NCBI RefSeq assembly: GCF_030272615.1 | Contig: NC_081409.1 | Span: 24,386,406 to 24,450,405, forward strand | From: Cryptomeria japonica | Lineage: Eukaryota; Streptophyta; Pinopsida; Cupressales; Cupressaceae | Direction of reading: 5' to 3' | Length of the DNA: 64,000 nucleotides | Notes under the pieces: model-generated | Told to the model about the DNA's origin: nothing | Seen by the model: only the letters and a program-made list of their open reading frames with translations | Databases searched by the model: none | Part shown: one piece after another, positions 1 to 10,418 of the stretch | How positions within the stretch are numbered: position 1 is the first letter of the stretch | Layout: each line of letters begins with the position of its first letter | Program-made: the position numbers and the translations under genes

Positions 1-65
1 TTTGTGGTTGGATTCATTTAGCCTTTCAATATTGTTATTATTGTTATCCATTTTCACCATACACA
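1..65 (+). repeat. 3' end of the 5' LTR of Ty3-A
   Basis: These bases match the last 65 bases of the 3' LTR that ends at 10413, apart from a few changes. The LTR ends in CA immediately before the primer-binding site. The rest of this LTR is outside the window. Confidence 0.9.
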
Positions 66-68
66 TTT

Positions 69-86
69 TGGCACGCCCGGTGGGAC
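69..86 (+). other. Primer-binding site of Ty3-A
   Basis: TGGCACGCCCGGTGGGAC begins with TGG, the complement of a tRNA CCA end, three bases after the LTR. The same 18 bases follow the 5' LTR of Ty3-B at 22480. I could not assign the tRNA from memory. Confidence 0.75.
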
Positions 87-204
87 TCTTGTCCCTTTTA
101 CATTAACATCTTTGTTGCAGATTTTGTGTTTGAAGTTGCAGATCTGGCATTTTCGACAACATTTTTGACATTTTCACGTCTGCATACTTTCAAATCATGT
201 TTTT

Positions 205-525
205 GTTTTTCTGGCGCGTCTACGACATCTGGAATCGGGTCTGTATTACTGGCAATATTTTATTTTGCAGGTTCCAGGAAATCACGTTTGTGTTATTTAG
301 TCGCGTCCGCGGTGTTTTTAGCTGCGTCTGTGACCAAGGGTCGCGTCTGTGCATCACAGAACCGCGTCTGTGTCACGAAGGCGTGTCTGTGATCATTTTA
401 ATCGCGTTTGTGCTTTGCAGGATTTTTTGTTTTACATTTTTTTGCAGAAACGCGTCTGTGAGGTGTTAAATCGCGTCTGTGTAGGGCAGAATCGCGTCTA
501 TGTAAGGTAAAATTGCGTCTATGTA
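205..525 (+). repeat. CGCGTCTGTG decamer array, 5' end of Ty3-A
   Basis: Roughly ten copies of CGCGTCTGTG and close variants (GCGTCTGTG, CGCGTTTGTG, CGCGTCTATG) occur at irregular spacing of about 20-30 bases. Variants mostly differ by C-to-T or G-to-A changes, as expected for methylated CpG. The same motif occurs near the 3' end of the element on the opposite strand (8900-9150). Confidence 0.8.
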
Positions 526-2204
526 AAAAAAAAAAAAAATAAATTTTTTTTAGGTTTTCATTTTTCGCCATTTTGTCTTGCATTTAATGTTTCAGATCTG
601 GTTTATTTTTGGACTAACATTTTCAGATCTAGCTAAACACAATTGGTGCAGCTTGCCTTGGAAGCTAAATCGTTTGGTTGAAGGCCCCTATTTTCACAAA
701 GTCTTTTGGGTTTTAAAATTTACCTAACTTGTGTGCTTGCAGGAAGGGGTGATTATTTCAAACAACCCAAACTACTAACAACTCTTTGTTGCAGGTCCTT
801 GGCAAGAGTTTTTGATTTTTATTGTGTGCCTTGTTTTCATAGACTAGCAAACACTTCCATTGGTGCACTAAAATTGAATCATTGTCTTTTGTGTCTTGAG
901 CAATAGGCTCTTTTTGTTTAATCTTTAGAGGGCCTGTCTTCCCATGTGGTCATTAGGACTACTAGTGAGAAGAGAACGACCCAAGTGGTAGCAAGGAAAA
1001 CCCACCTCATCCGAACCACTATAATCAAATGTATTCATGGTGAAAACTATGGATAACGTGTGTTGATTAGTTCATACTGACACTATGTCTCCCCATAAAC
1101 CTGTTTGATCAAATTTATTTGATCATTTGTAGGGCGTAACCCCTACCGGCTGGGAGCCTTCTGTATTTACAGAGCTAAAAGTGCCGCATGTATGGCCACA
1201 CGAGTGGATGCCCTTACTAGCACCATTTTGTTTTAGAGGCCCAAATCCTTCTAGTTGTTGGGGCAGGAGGTCGGACCTCTGGTAGCGGCCCACACACACA
1301 TACGGTTCTTAGTAGAGATACAAAGTTCACCATGGGGAGTTTTCATGGGGACTGATGCTTGGCTGACCTGAGAAGTGAGTGCCGAGGGTGGAGCCAGTGA
1401 GGTCAAGCATCTAAGTATCTGCTCTGAATAGCGTAGCCTGGGGGGTAAAACCTCATGTGGGATCAACAACTATTGTCTTGGCCAGCCATAAGAATTGTGC
1501 TTGACTTATTTTAAACATTCAAAACATTCAAAACCAAACAGCAAAACATTGTGTCTTTTGTGTCTTCAAGTGTATGCAAAACATTTTTACATCAAACAAC
1601 ACACTTTTCTTGGAGTCATTTTGATCTAAACACTTGCAAACATTGAGTCCTCATCAACATTGTGTCCTCTTGTCACGAAAAATAGTCAAACATTCAGATT
1701 TGGTCACAACTTCACAAATTGGAAAAATTTTATAGTCAAGCAAACAAGAACAATCAGTTTCGGAATTCTTGAGCTTCCTAGGTTGTTTCTCCAGGTTTTC
1801 ATCTAGCATTCAACTTGTCTTTGGGTCTCACAAAATCCATCATTGCTTTACATCTCTCATTACATTCACATTTGTCTAAACTTGAGTCAAAAGGTCACTT
1901 GCTTGTCCTCATCATACTTTGTCAACACACTACATACAACAACACTTTGCTAAGTGGTCCCTCATCAAGGTTTCTTACCTTTGGGTCTCATTTGGTTTTA
2001 CTTAGAGTCAAGGTCAACTTACCTCATCAAGAGAAACTATCCTCTCTTTGGAAGTCACACCTACTCTACTACATACATACTTGGTCTTACACTTTGGACA
2101 TTGCAAGTACACTTCAGAATCATTTACATTCCATTCAACTCTTGGTCTTCCATGCTTTTTCCATTTTTCATCTAGTCTCTCACATCTTGGTCAATACCTA
2201 GTTC

Positions 2205-5200
2205 ATGGTTGAAACCAGTCTTCAAAAATCTAGGAGAAAAACTAAAGAGGCTCAAGAGTCCGCAAACATGAGTTCTTATGAGTATGACAATGAGATCTTT
2301 TTCAATTCTAATCATACTACATTACCTGACATGGATGTCTATAGAAACAATCCAAATGTTGAGAACATGGACACTATAAACAACAATGCTATACACAATG
2401 ACAATGTGGACAAATTTTCAGTACATTCAGCAGATGTGGAAGAATCCATCATGAATCCCCATTTCAATCAATTGGTTGAGGAAATAATGAGGAGGGATAG
2501 ACAATACTTCTTACAAATGATGGCACAAAGTGGAGCCAAGATACCTCATGATTTTGACATGTCTCAAATAATGAAACATAGACCTTTGCAACAACCTCAC
2601 TCCAATATGGATCAAAGGAGACCTAATAGTGGAGGAACTAGAGGACCACATATGGTACCTGAATCACCATCAACTTTGCTTCAAAAACCAGAGGTCCCAC
2701 ATACACATGGTCAAACATATGGTACTCACCTTCGTAGACCATTATGGAAGTCTTATGGAGAAAAATATGCTCAATCACATATCAATGCTAAGGATCAACC
2801 ACCAAAGCAATGGGATATTCAAAGGCATGCTCAAAATTTGGACACAAGGAAACCCCGTGTCAAATTTGGGGGCAACACATTAGAACATGACATGCCTGTA
2901 GAGTATGGTATATATGCACAAAATAGATATGGTGTTCCTCAACATGAATCTATACCAAGTGGTCCATATATGCAACATCATTACAGACCTCCTCCATATG
3001 AACATGTGTATGATCAATATCATCCATATATGCAACATGCTCCTCCTCCAATTGGTGCCTCAAGCATGGGGTATGGTCCAAGAAGTCGATCTCCACCTAA
3101 GAGCAGTTTGGAACAACAAATCAGGGACTTACAAAAGAAAATGGAGGGCATAAATACACCGAAGCCAACATACACAATGAGAGACATATGTCCTTATCCA
3201 TTTGACAAGAGCATTCCAATGCCTCCTTTTCCTACACACTTTGTGACGCCTAAATTTGATAAGTATAGAGGAAAAGGGGATCCTAAGGCACACATAAGAC
3301 AATTTTTCACAGCTTGCATTGAGGTAGCAGCAGAAGAGACATATTTGATGAGATTATTCCCACAAAGCTTAGGTGATCAAGCTATGGAATGGTTCTCCCA
3401 ACTTCCACCTGGTATTACATCATGGGGTGACCTAGCAGAAGCATTTATTCAACATTTATCCTACAACATAGAGATAGACATATCAGTCACTACTTTGTGC
3501 AACACCAAGCAAAAAGAGGGAGAATCTTTTGCATCATTTTTACAAAGATGGAGAAATCTAGCCAGCAGATGCTCTTGTGAGATTCCACAAAAACAAATGG
3601 TAGAGATGTTCACCCAAAATGTTAACAAAGAGATTGGTTATGACTTAAGGAAAGCTTGTTTGTCCACCTTCAAGGACGTCATTGAAAAAGGCTTAGCAAC
3701 AGAAAAGGTCCTAATTGAAGAAGGAGTCATTAAGATATTTAAGGAAAACAAAGATGACTTTAAAGGAAAAGACAAGCCAAGATTTTGGAATAAAAACAAG
3801 AACACAGTCAATGATGGTGTTGTTGATGCCAACACAGTGCGACCCAAATTCATTTTTTCTAGATCAAATTCTACAAACAATCAGGTGAATACTCAAACAA
3901 CTTCCAGATCACGAAGGAAGTACACCCCATTGGGAGAACCACTTGAGTCAGTTTTCAAGAAGTTAGTGGCAAACAAGGTGATCACAATTCCAGATTTCCC
4001 GCCATATGAACCAAAGGTCAAACCAAATTGGTTTAATGATGATGAATATTGTGAATTTCATAAGAGCAAGGGTCATAAGACAAGAAATTGTCATCGATTG
4101 AAGAACATCATACAAGATCTCATTGATAGAGGTGACATTGAGATTGAGGGACATTCATCTAATCAAGAACATGAGATGTTTAAGGAACCATTCCCAAAAC
4201 ATGACAAGGGAAAAGCTAAAGCCACAGATGACCAAGCCAACTATACTATAGCACCTTACAACTATGATTCAACTATCAATAATATCTCGATGGACAATTA
4301 CGTCTCTACTATTATCATCAAGGACAAAGCATCTAAGAATTCTACTATGAGACCCAAGATTGTCCTAAAAGGTGTTGGATCTTCTTCCGAACCTACCTCT
4401 GAATGTCATGTTACAACCTACCGCGGTAAAATCTCTTTGCAAGGTGCTCCAGCTAAAAGCACCGCTTCTTCATCAACCAAACCTGAGTATGACCTTATAG
4501 AACCGTTAGGGAAGACACCCGCGCTCATTTAAATCCTTGAGCTATTACGCATATCTCCCGCACATAAAGCTATTTTTGACAAAATCTTGAGAGATACTGT
4601 TGTTCCTACTGATCTAAACGTGGACCAGTTTCAAGCCATGGTGGGATACCTTTCCATTCCGCATTCCCTTACTTTCACAGAAGCCGATGACGCCTCCGTA
4701 AGTCAGCCACATAATGCACCATTACACATTGAAGCCTTCATACACAAACATAGAATCAAACGAGTCCTGATAGATGGAGGAGCAGGTCTAAACATTTGTA
4801 CATTGAGCACAATTAAACAATTGGGATATTCTGATAAAGCTGTGAATTCTACAAACAAAATTACCATCAAGGCATATGATGATGAAGAGCGTTCATCCAA
4901 AGGCACAATCACCTTACCTCTCAAAGTTGGGCCCATTACAAAGGATGTGGTTTTTCAGGTCCTTGATCTAGATCTCACATACAACATATTGCTAGGATGT
5001 CCTTGGATTCATGAGATGAGTGCAGTACCATCTACACATCATCGATGTATCAAGTTTCCACACAATGGAGTTGAAGTGACCATCAAAGCAGATCCAAATC
5101 CATTCATATATTGCAACAATCTGCAACCTCAATTAGAAATAACAATCCCAGTCAATCATGAAGCTGTTCCTTCATCAGCATATGTGGATCCTAAATCCTT

Positions 5201-5468
5201 AAAAGCTTCTACATCCAAACAAGCAGAGCTCAAAGACAAGTTCAAGATTAAAGACATGGGATGTGGTGAGTATATCTTTCATGTTGATCAACTCCCACTG
5301 TCTCCTAAGACATTCAGTCTACAAGAACATCCTACAAACAATTTGCAATGCCAAGGAATTGGGTGTGAACCACCTAGTGTTGTGGCTACTAAGTCTGAAT
5401 GCAAATCTCCTCTAGTGGTGCAAGCAACTCTTGATATCAATAGTCCTAAGAGTGGTTCCAACAAATAA
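2205..5468 (+). pseudogene. Ty3-A gag and aspartic protease (one frame, one stop)
   Basis: The frame opens with ATG at 2205 and runs to a TAA at 4530-4532, then continues in the same frame to 5468. The gag part (775 codons) has a Retrotrans_gag-like core (about residues 340-480: QFFTACIEV, DQAMEWF, SFASFLQRWRNLASRC) and a zinc-knuckle-like CX2HX4-5HX4C motif near residue 620. The protease segment follows with the active-site string VLIDGGAGLNI and the flap-like LTYNILLGCPWIH. The capsid and protease stretches parallel Ty3-B closely. Past about 5240 the sequence stops matching Ty3-B, which marks the edge of the pol replacement. Confidence 0.85.
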
Positions 5469-6323
5469 TCTACTGAGCATATCGCCAGTCTTTTTTAGAG
5501 CTCACATAGCCTTATCATTTCATCCACTCATTCCATTTCCACTCCACTTCCAGACTTGGATCAACAAGAATTACAAAAGCCCTTACTCATTGGGGATCAA
5601 AAATCAAGCTTTGAAAAGAAAAATCTAAAAGTCAAAAATAAAGAAAAGTGCTTCAGTCCAAATCAAAATCAAAAGCTATTGGACTCTACAAAAATCAAAG
5701 TCAAGGATAAAAATCCTATGAAGCAAAAAGAGAAAGAGATGATCTCCCCTAATATCAAAATAACTGGGGGCAAAAGTTCTAAAATTTCAAATCAAAAAGA
5801 ATACTTGTTGATCCTAAGTCTCCATCATGCCATCCTACTTTCACTTCTTTTCACAATCATAAGCCTTCATCACTCATCTACTTGTTCCACACATCCTTTC
5901 CCTTCTGGTGATACATCATGGACCTTTAATGGAGCTTCCTTGAAGGACTTTGTTATCAGGGATGCCCAAACTTCTTTAGGTGACACGCATATGGGCAAAC
6001 GTAGTCCACACAATAGTAATTCTATCTCAGTTCCTTCATCAAGGAAGATAGTCACTCAAGCTACACATCATTCAGTCAAGGAACAATGCAGCTACAATCA
6101 CAAGGTAAAGCCTCACACATTTGAGGTAGGTGACTTGGTTCTTAGAGAAAATCCTAAAAATCAGCAAGACAGACAAAAGAAGGGCAAGTTTGAACCAAAT
6201 TGGCTTGGTCCTTACATCATTACAACAACATATGGATCTGGGGCATATCAGCTCTCAACTACAGAAGGTGAACCTTTGGAGGATCCTAGCAATAGCATGC
6301 ACCTTCGCAGGTTTTACACATAG
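5469..6323 (+). pseudogene. Ty3-A spacer replacing pol, ending in the integrase C-terminus
   Basis: Where Ty3-B has reverse transcriptase, RNase H and the integrase core, Ty3-A has about 0.8 kb of low-complexity, lysine-rich DNA with no recognised domain. From about 6075 it rejoins the Ty3-B sequence and encodes the integrase tail (FEVGDLVLRENP to SMHLRRFYT, ending at 6323). A 255-codon ORF starting at 5556 joins the spacer to this tail and may be translated, but nothing suggests a function. No chromodomain is visible. Confidence 0.7.
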
Positions 6324-6408
6324 CTCTTCAGAATATCATAATTCAAAAATACAAAAAAATCAAAAAATTTCAAAAATACAAAAAAAAAAATTATAAAACA
6401 AAAAAATC

Positions 6409-6570
6409 GTTACTTGGTGAAAACCTGGCAAACAGGCACCTTGTGACACAAAAAACATTGAAAAATCGAAAAAAAGTAAAGAGAAATAATTTCGTCCAAT
6501 GGTGAAAACCACTTCGGTGGTGCCCTGGGCAAGTACCATGGTGAAAACTGGGTCACCAGCGCCATGCGTA
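6409..6570 (+). ncRNA. Three tandem AAAA-bulge RNA stem-loops, Ty3-A
   Basis: Three stem-loops follow pol at 6409-6447, 6494-6530 and 6534-6570. Each has an outer helix, a GGTG helix closed by CACC, TGCC or CGCC, an unpaired AAAA on the 5' side, a 4-bp inner helix and a small loop. Inner pairs are CCTG/CAGG, CCAC/GTGG (TTCG loop) and CTGG/CCAG. Ty3-B has the same trio at 32402-32567, with pairing kept where bases differ. The role is unknown; RNA packaging, export or stability would be typical for this place in a retroelement. Confidence 0.6.
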
Positions 6571-7999
6571 GAGACATTGCTCCTCCCTCCTTTAGGATTC
6601 ACTTTCATCCTTTCACTTTGCACACACTCACAACCTATTCATCCATAATAAACTTACCTAGTCCCATCATGGCTTGTTATTGATCTACCCAAGATTGGTT
6701 AGCCATTCATAATAAACCTCCCTTTTCACCTCCCTTTCCATTCATAATAAATCAGACCCTATCTGTGGCTAAGGCAAATCCTACGTCTAGTGATGGGTGT
6801 GGAACTGAGAACATCACATGTTTCGAGGAGTACAGTTTCTTCCAGCTTCCTTCAGTCTATTCATGCACAATCCGCAATAAAGCAACATTTGCATCACAGA
6901 TCCGCAATAAAGTTTCATCTTCTCCGCAATAAAGTATCAGTTTCATGGATTCAGTCAGTTTCAGATGAGACACAGCAGCAACAATGGGCTTCAACAAATC
7001 AAATCTTTCAACAGACTCAGACAACATTATGGTTCAGTGCTATCTATCCTTTCTGTGAAAGTAAACATTGTGACCACAATCAAATACGACTTATACAAGT
7101 GACAAGAGACACTAAACTTGAGGACTACAGTGGATGTTGGTGTTGAGTCTTGGTTTTCTTTTGATTTCATCTTTTTTGGTGACATGTCTTTTAGCTTTTC
7201 CGGGATGTCTTTGACTAGAGATTCTATCTCTAGGATGTCTTTGACTAGAAAGGCGAGGATGGGGTATCGTCACCCATTTTCTTTTGCTGTCTGTGGATTG
7301 TCTCTTAGTAATGCTATGACTTGTTCGAGGATATGAGGACACTGTGAGTCTAGTATGAACTGGGGCATTCCTTGTTTGTGACTATCTTATCTCCATGCAA
7401 ACAGGTACAATGACTTTCTGGGTCGAACATATGCCTCGATTGTCATAACCTACTTGCCATAATAAAGCTCAATGATGATAACGCATAAGAAGATCTTTCA
7501 CTTTCATATCTTCTGTCTTTCATCCCCCCTTTCTTGATTGACTTCCATCGTCCTTCTCGAGTCCACGTAGCCTGCTATCACATGACTGAGTATAATGACA
7601 CACCAAAAATATTTGCATTTCATGTAGTTGCACCTACATTACCACATATAAGTATTTCATACATACATATAGATATCACAACTGCCTCACATCCTGCACA
7701 CAACACCTGTTAGCACAATTTACATTTGCATTATCATATTCATCTGCATTACTTACATTCACATTTGCATCATGCATACACATATAAAACATAAACGAAC
7801 AAAAATAAAATAAAATATTGCATTGCATCATATACATATTTGCATCCATATCATAAGCATCACATAAGAACATCTCATCACATAGGTACACATGCATATA
7901 GCTGCCGCAAAGATGAATCATCTCATATATATATATAAAGTGTCATGATACAATGATGTCAAAATCATATGGCTACAATCACCCACAGGTGTCTACATC
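6571..7999 (+). other. Ty3-A 3' non-coding region
   Basis: No convincing gene is seen. The segment parallels Ty3-B 32568-33980. It includes repeated short strings such as CCGCAATAAAG (about 6870-6935), a repeated AGGATGTCTTTGACTAGA motif (about 7203-7250), and an AT-rich part with CATTTGCAT-like words (about 7720-7860). Confidence 0.6.
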
Positions 8000-8544
8000 A
8001 TTATACAAAATGGTACAAAATTGATACAGAGGAACTCACTGATCACTCCTGCCAACACTATTGGTAGTGTTAATCCTATCCATGTCATGGCATACCATGC
8101 CACGTGTCCCACCCTCATCTCCAGTCTTGGATCCTAGAACACTTGTCTAAGGGCATCCCTGTCTCCATCTTGATCGTACAGAATCAGCTCCCCATCAATC
8201 GGTATCCGCATAATCCTGTAGACATCCTCAAGGGTGACTGTCATCTCACCCATCGGCAAATGGAAAGTGCATGTCTCAGAATGCCATCTCTCGGCAAGTG
8301 CAGTCAACAGTCCCATGTTTGCCCGAAACTCAGGCACATACAGAATATGTCTCAGACCCATAGCCTCAATAGCAGCTCTGTCCTCGAAGGTCAGCTCAGG
8401 TCGCAATCTCTGCATCGATGGGAATCTCTCCCATGACTCCAGCATAGGCAAGTACTCCTGCAATCAAGCAAATCAATCATGTCAGTTATAGTGGCATTCC
8501 TTGTTTATCACAAAATGCTACTTTTTATCTAAATGCATATGGCA

Positions 8545-8775
8545 TTCTATCCTAGTGACACTCACTGTTCATCACAAAGTGTTGCTATTTATCCTAGTGT
8601 TACTCATTGTTCATCACAAAGTACTACGTGTGTGACACTCCCTGTTCATCACAAAGTGTTACTCACATTTGCACTCCCTATTCATCACAAAGTGCTGCTC
8701 ATATTTCAGTATTCCCTGTTCATCACAAAGTACTCTATCTTGGTACTCACTGTTCATCACAAAGTGCCTTGATCT
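8545..8775. repeat. TTCATCACAAAGTG tandem repeat (Ty3-A)
   Basis: About six copies of TGTTCATCACAAAGTG are spaced 30-45 bases apart with variable spacers. They lie inside the predicted intron of the antisense PMD gene. An equivalent array occurs at 36100-36275 in Ty3-B. Confidence 0.85.
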
Positions 8776-8899
8776 ATCCTAGTCTTCCTAGAGGACCTAC
8801 TTGAGTGTATCCTCTTAGCAGCTTATCCAATCGACAGCATATGTTTATCACAGAACTGCTGATTTGACCTAGAAGACCAAACTTGCATTTTTCAATGCA

Positions 8900-9150
8900 A
8901 ACGCGCTTACATTACATAAACGCGCCTACAGACTGCACAGACACACCTACACAACACAGACGCGCCTGTATAACACAAACGTGCCTATGTCGGGCATAAA
9001 CGCGACTAGACTACGCCGACACCCCTGCACATCGCAGACGCGCCCGCATTCGACGCAGACGCGGTTCGAGACACAGACGTGCCTGGCACCGACACAGACG
9101 CGCTTGGCGGACATAGACGCGCCTGGCACCGATGCAGACGCAGTTAGACA
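8900..9150 (-). repeat. CACAGACGCG decamer array, 3' end of Ty3-A
   Basis: About twelve copies of CACAGACGCG or variants occur here. They are the reverse complement of the array near the 5' end (205-525). They lie in the PMD intron on the minus strand. Confidence 0.8.
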
Positions 9151-9663
9151 GTTTTTGACATTTTTCAACTCTACTTCTAAGCGCATTTATTGCTCTACCT
9201 AGCATGCATTAATGACAAAATTAAATGCGTCAAAGTACGAGGAGGTTTGGTGGTACTCACCGGCTCTCCTGCCTCTGCTGGCCTCTGAAATCGGCGAACG
9301 CAATCGAATCTGTGAATGAAAGCGATCACTGCTGACTGCTGCTGCTCTTTTCTCTCTTTGCACTCTAATCTCGTGGATGTGTAGATGACAATGAGGATGT
9401 ATTTTCCCCCGTGGTCTATCTTATAGATTACCCTAGCCCTAGCGCTCGCATTCATTTCCCGAGTCAGTCTTCGTTATCCCGTGACTTTGTCACTTTATCC
9501 GGTCAATCCATTCTAGCCTTTCTTTCTTATCGAGAGATTGTCTGCAATCTTTTCAAACATTTTCATCCAATCTCTCGAGGGGGCATATCATTCCCATTCT
9601 GGGGCAACTCTGTATCACTTCATCTTATCTTCTTTGAAACAACGCGACAAGCCGCATTGTCTC

Positions 9664-9677
9664 AAAGAGGGGCAAAA
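9664..9677 (+). other. Polypurine tract of Ty3-A
   Basis: AAGAGGGGCAAAA directly precedes the TG start of the 3' LTR; the identical tract precedes the 3' LTR of Ty3-B. Confidence 0.75.
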
Positions 9678-10413
9678 TGTAGACACCTAAAATTGTCATG
9701 TCTAATTAAATAAATATTTTATTTATTTAATTATCTAAGCTTAATTCTTCTATTAATTAAATAAATCCTTATTTATTTAATTAATTTATTTAAATTAAAT
9801 AAATATCTTATTTATTTAATTGATCCCACTTCTTCTATTAATTAAATAAATCTTTATTTATTTAATTAATTCATTAGCCTTTTCTACCTATGACACATGT
9901 CATTCATCTCTTAATTCATACACTACCTACCCCTTTCATTATTTTATTATTTCTTTTACCTACCCTCTAATCATAGCCGACCTCCTTTTACACCTCTCAA
10001 TCTTATCCCTCCATTTCATATAGTGTCTTCTATATAAGGAGATGCTTCCTTCATTATCAAACCCTAATCATCCTAATCAATCATCCTAATCATTCATGCT
10101 AATCATCTTTTATGCAATTGACTACACTACATTCCTACTTGCAACCACATTCCATTCTTTGTTGAGCTCTTGTGCATATAAAATCTGAGAGCAAATATAT
10201 CAAGCAAGATCAATGGAGATAGGAAGAATGGAGATCAAAATCCTATTGGACATGTGATGGTATAATATTTGTGATTTCATTTGATTTGCATTGTCTTAGG
10301 TAATATTCATATGTTATGGTGGATCTTTGTTGATTGTTAGGCTAGGGTTTTGTGGTTGGATTCATTTAGCCTTTCAATATTGTTATTATTGTTATCCATT
10401 TTCACCATATACA
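9678..10413 (+). repeat. 3' LTR of Ty3-A (736 bp)
   Basis: It begins TGTAGACACC and ends TATACA. The first 230 bases contain four AT-rich palindromes built on AAATAAAT/ATTTATTT. A TATA box (TATATAAG, 10031-10038) marks the likely promoter. It is shorter than the 773-bp LTRs of Ty3-B and clearly diverged from them. Confidence 0.9.
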
Positions 10414-10418
10414 CCTAT

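Larger units (their letters stand above)
66..2204 (+). other. Ty3-A untranslated leader
   Basis: About 2.1 kb lies between the LTR and the gag start. It holds an array of CGCGTCTGTG-like decamers (about 210-520) and a block at about 900-1500 that is nearly unchanged in Ty3-B (23260-23850) and contains several short inverted repeats. Many TTGCAG strings look like splice acceptors, so a spliced leader is possible. Small ORFs on either strand show no family features. Confidence 0.7.
8000..9327 (-). pseudogene. Antisense plant mobile domain (PMD) gene of Ty3-A, truncated
   Basis: On the minus strand, an exon begins at 8457 after a CAG acceptor and encodes the first part of a PMD protein (EYLPMLES, MGLLTALAERWHSETCTFHLPMGEMTVTLEDVYRI) before a stop at 8134. 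Related sequence continues to about 8000 and the rest is deleted relative to Ty3-B. A matching first exon lies at about 9327-9262 with a GTGAGT donor, but its start codon reads ATC. The copy is therefore dead at both ends. PMD proteins include the host factors MAIN and MAIL1; transposon-borne PMDs also exist. Confidence 0.75.
1..10413 (+). mobile_element. Ty3-A: Tat-type Ty3/gypsy element, pol-deleted, 5' end outside window
   Basis: The window opens in the last 65 bases of the 5' LTR, followed by a primer-binding site, a 2.1-kb leader, gag and protease, the C-terminal end of integrase, a long 3' region with an antisense PMD remnant, a purine tract and a 3' LTR. Reverse transcriptase, both RNase H domains and the integrase core are missing compared with Ty3-B at 21704-38008. 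The element is therefore non-autonomous. It interrupts the RNase H region of copia C, whose remainder must lie left of the window; CCTAT at 10414-10418 would be the right copy of the target duplication. Tat-lineage placement rests on the similarity to Ty3-B. Confidence 0.9.

Noticed and set aside
69-86. Assigning a tRNA to the Ty3 primer-binding site
   Set aside because: The 18 bases do not match a tRNA 3' end that I can recall with confidence.
205-525. Regularly recurring decamers resembling a CRISPR array
   Set aside because: Units are only ten bases, spacing is irregular and the context is a plant retroelement; CRISPR is excluded.
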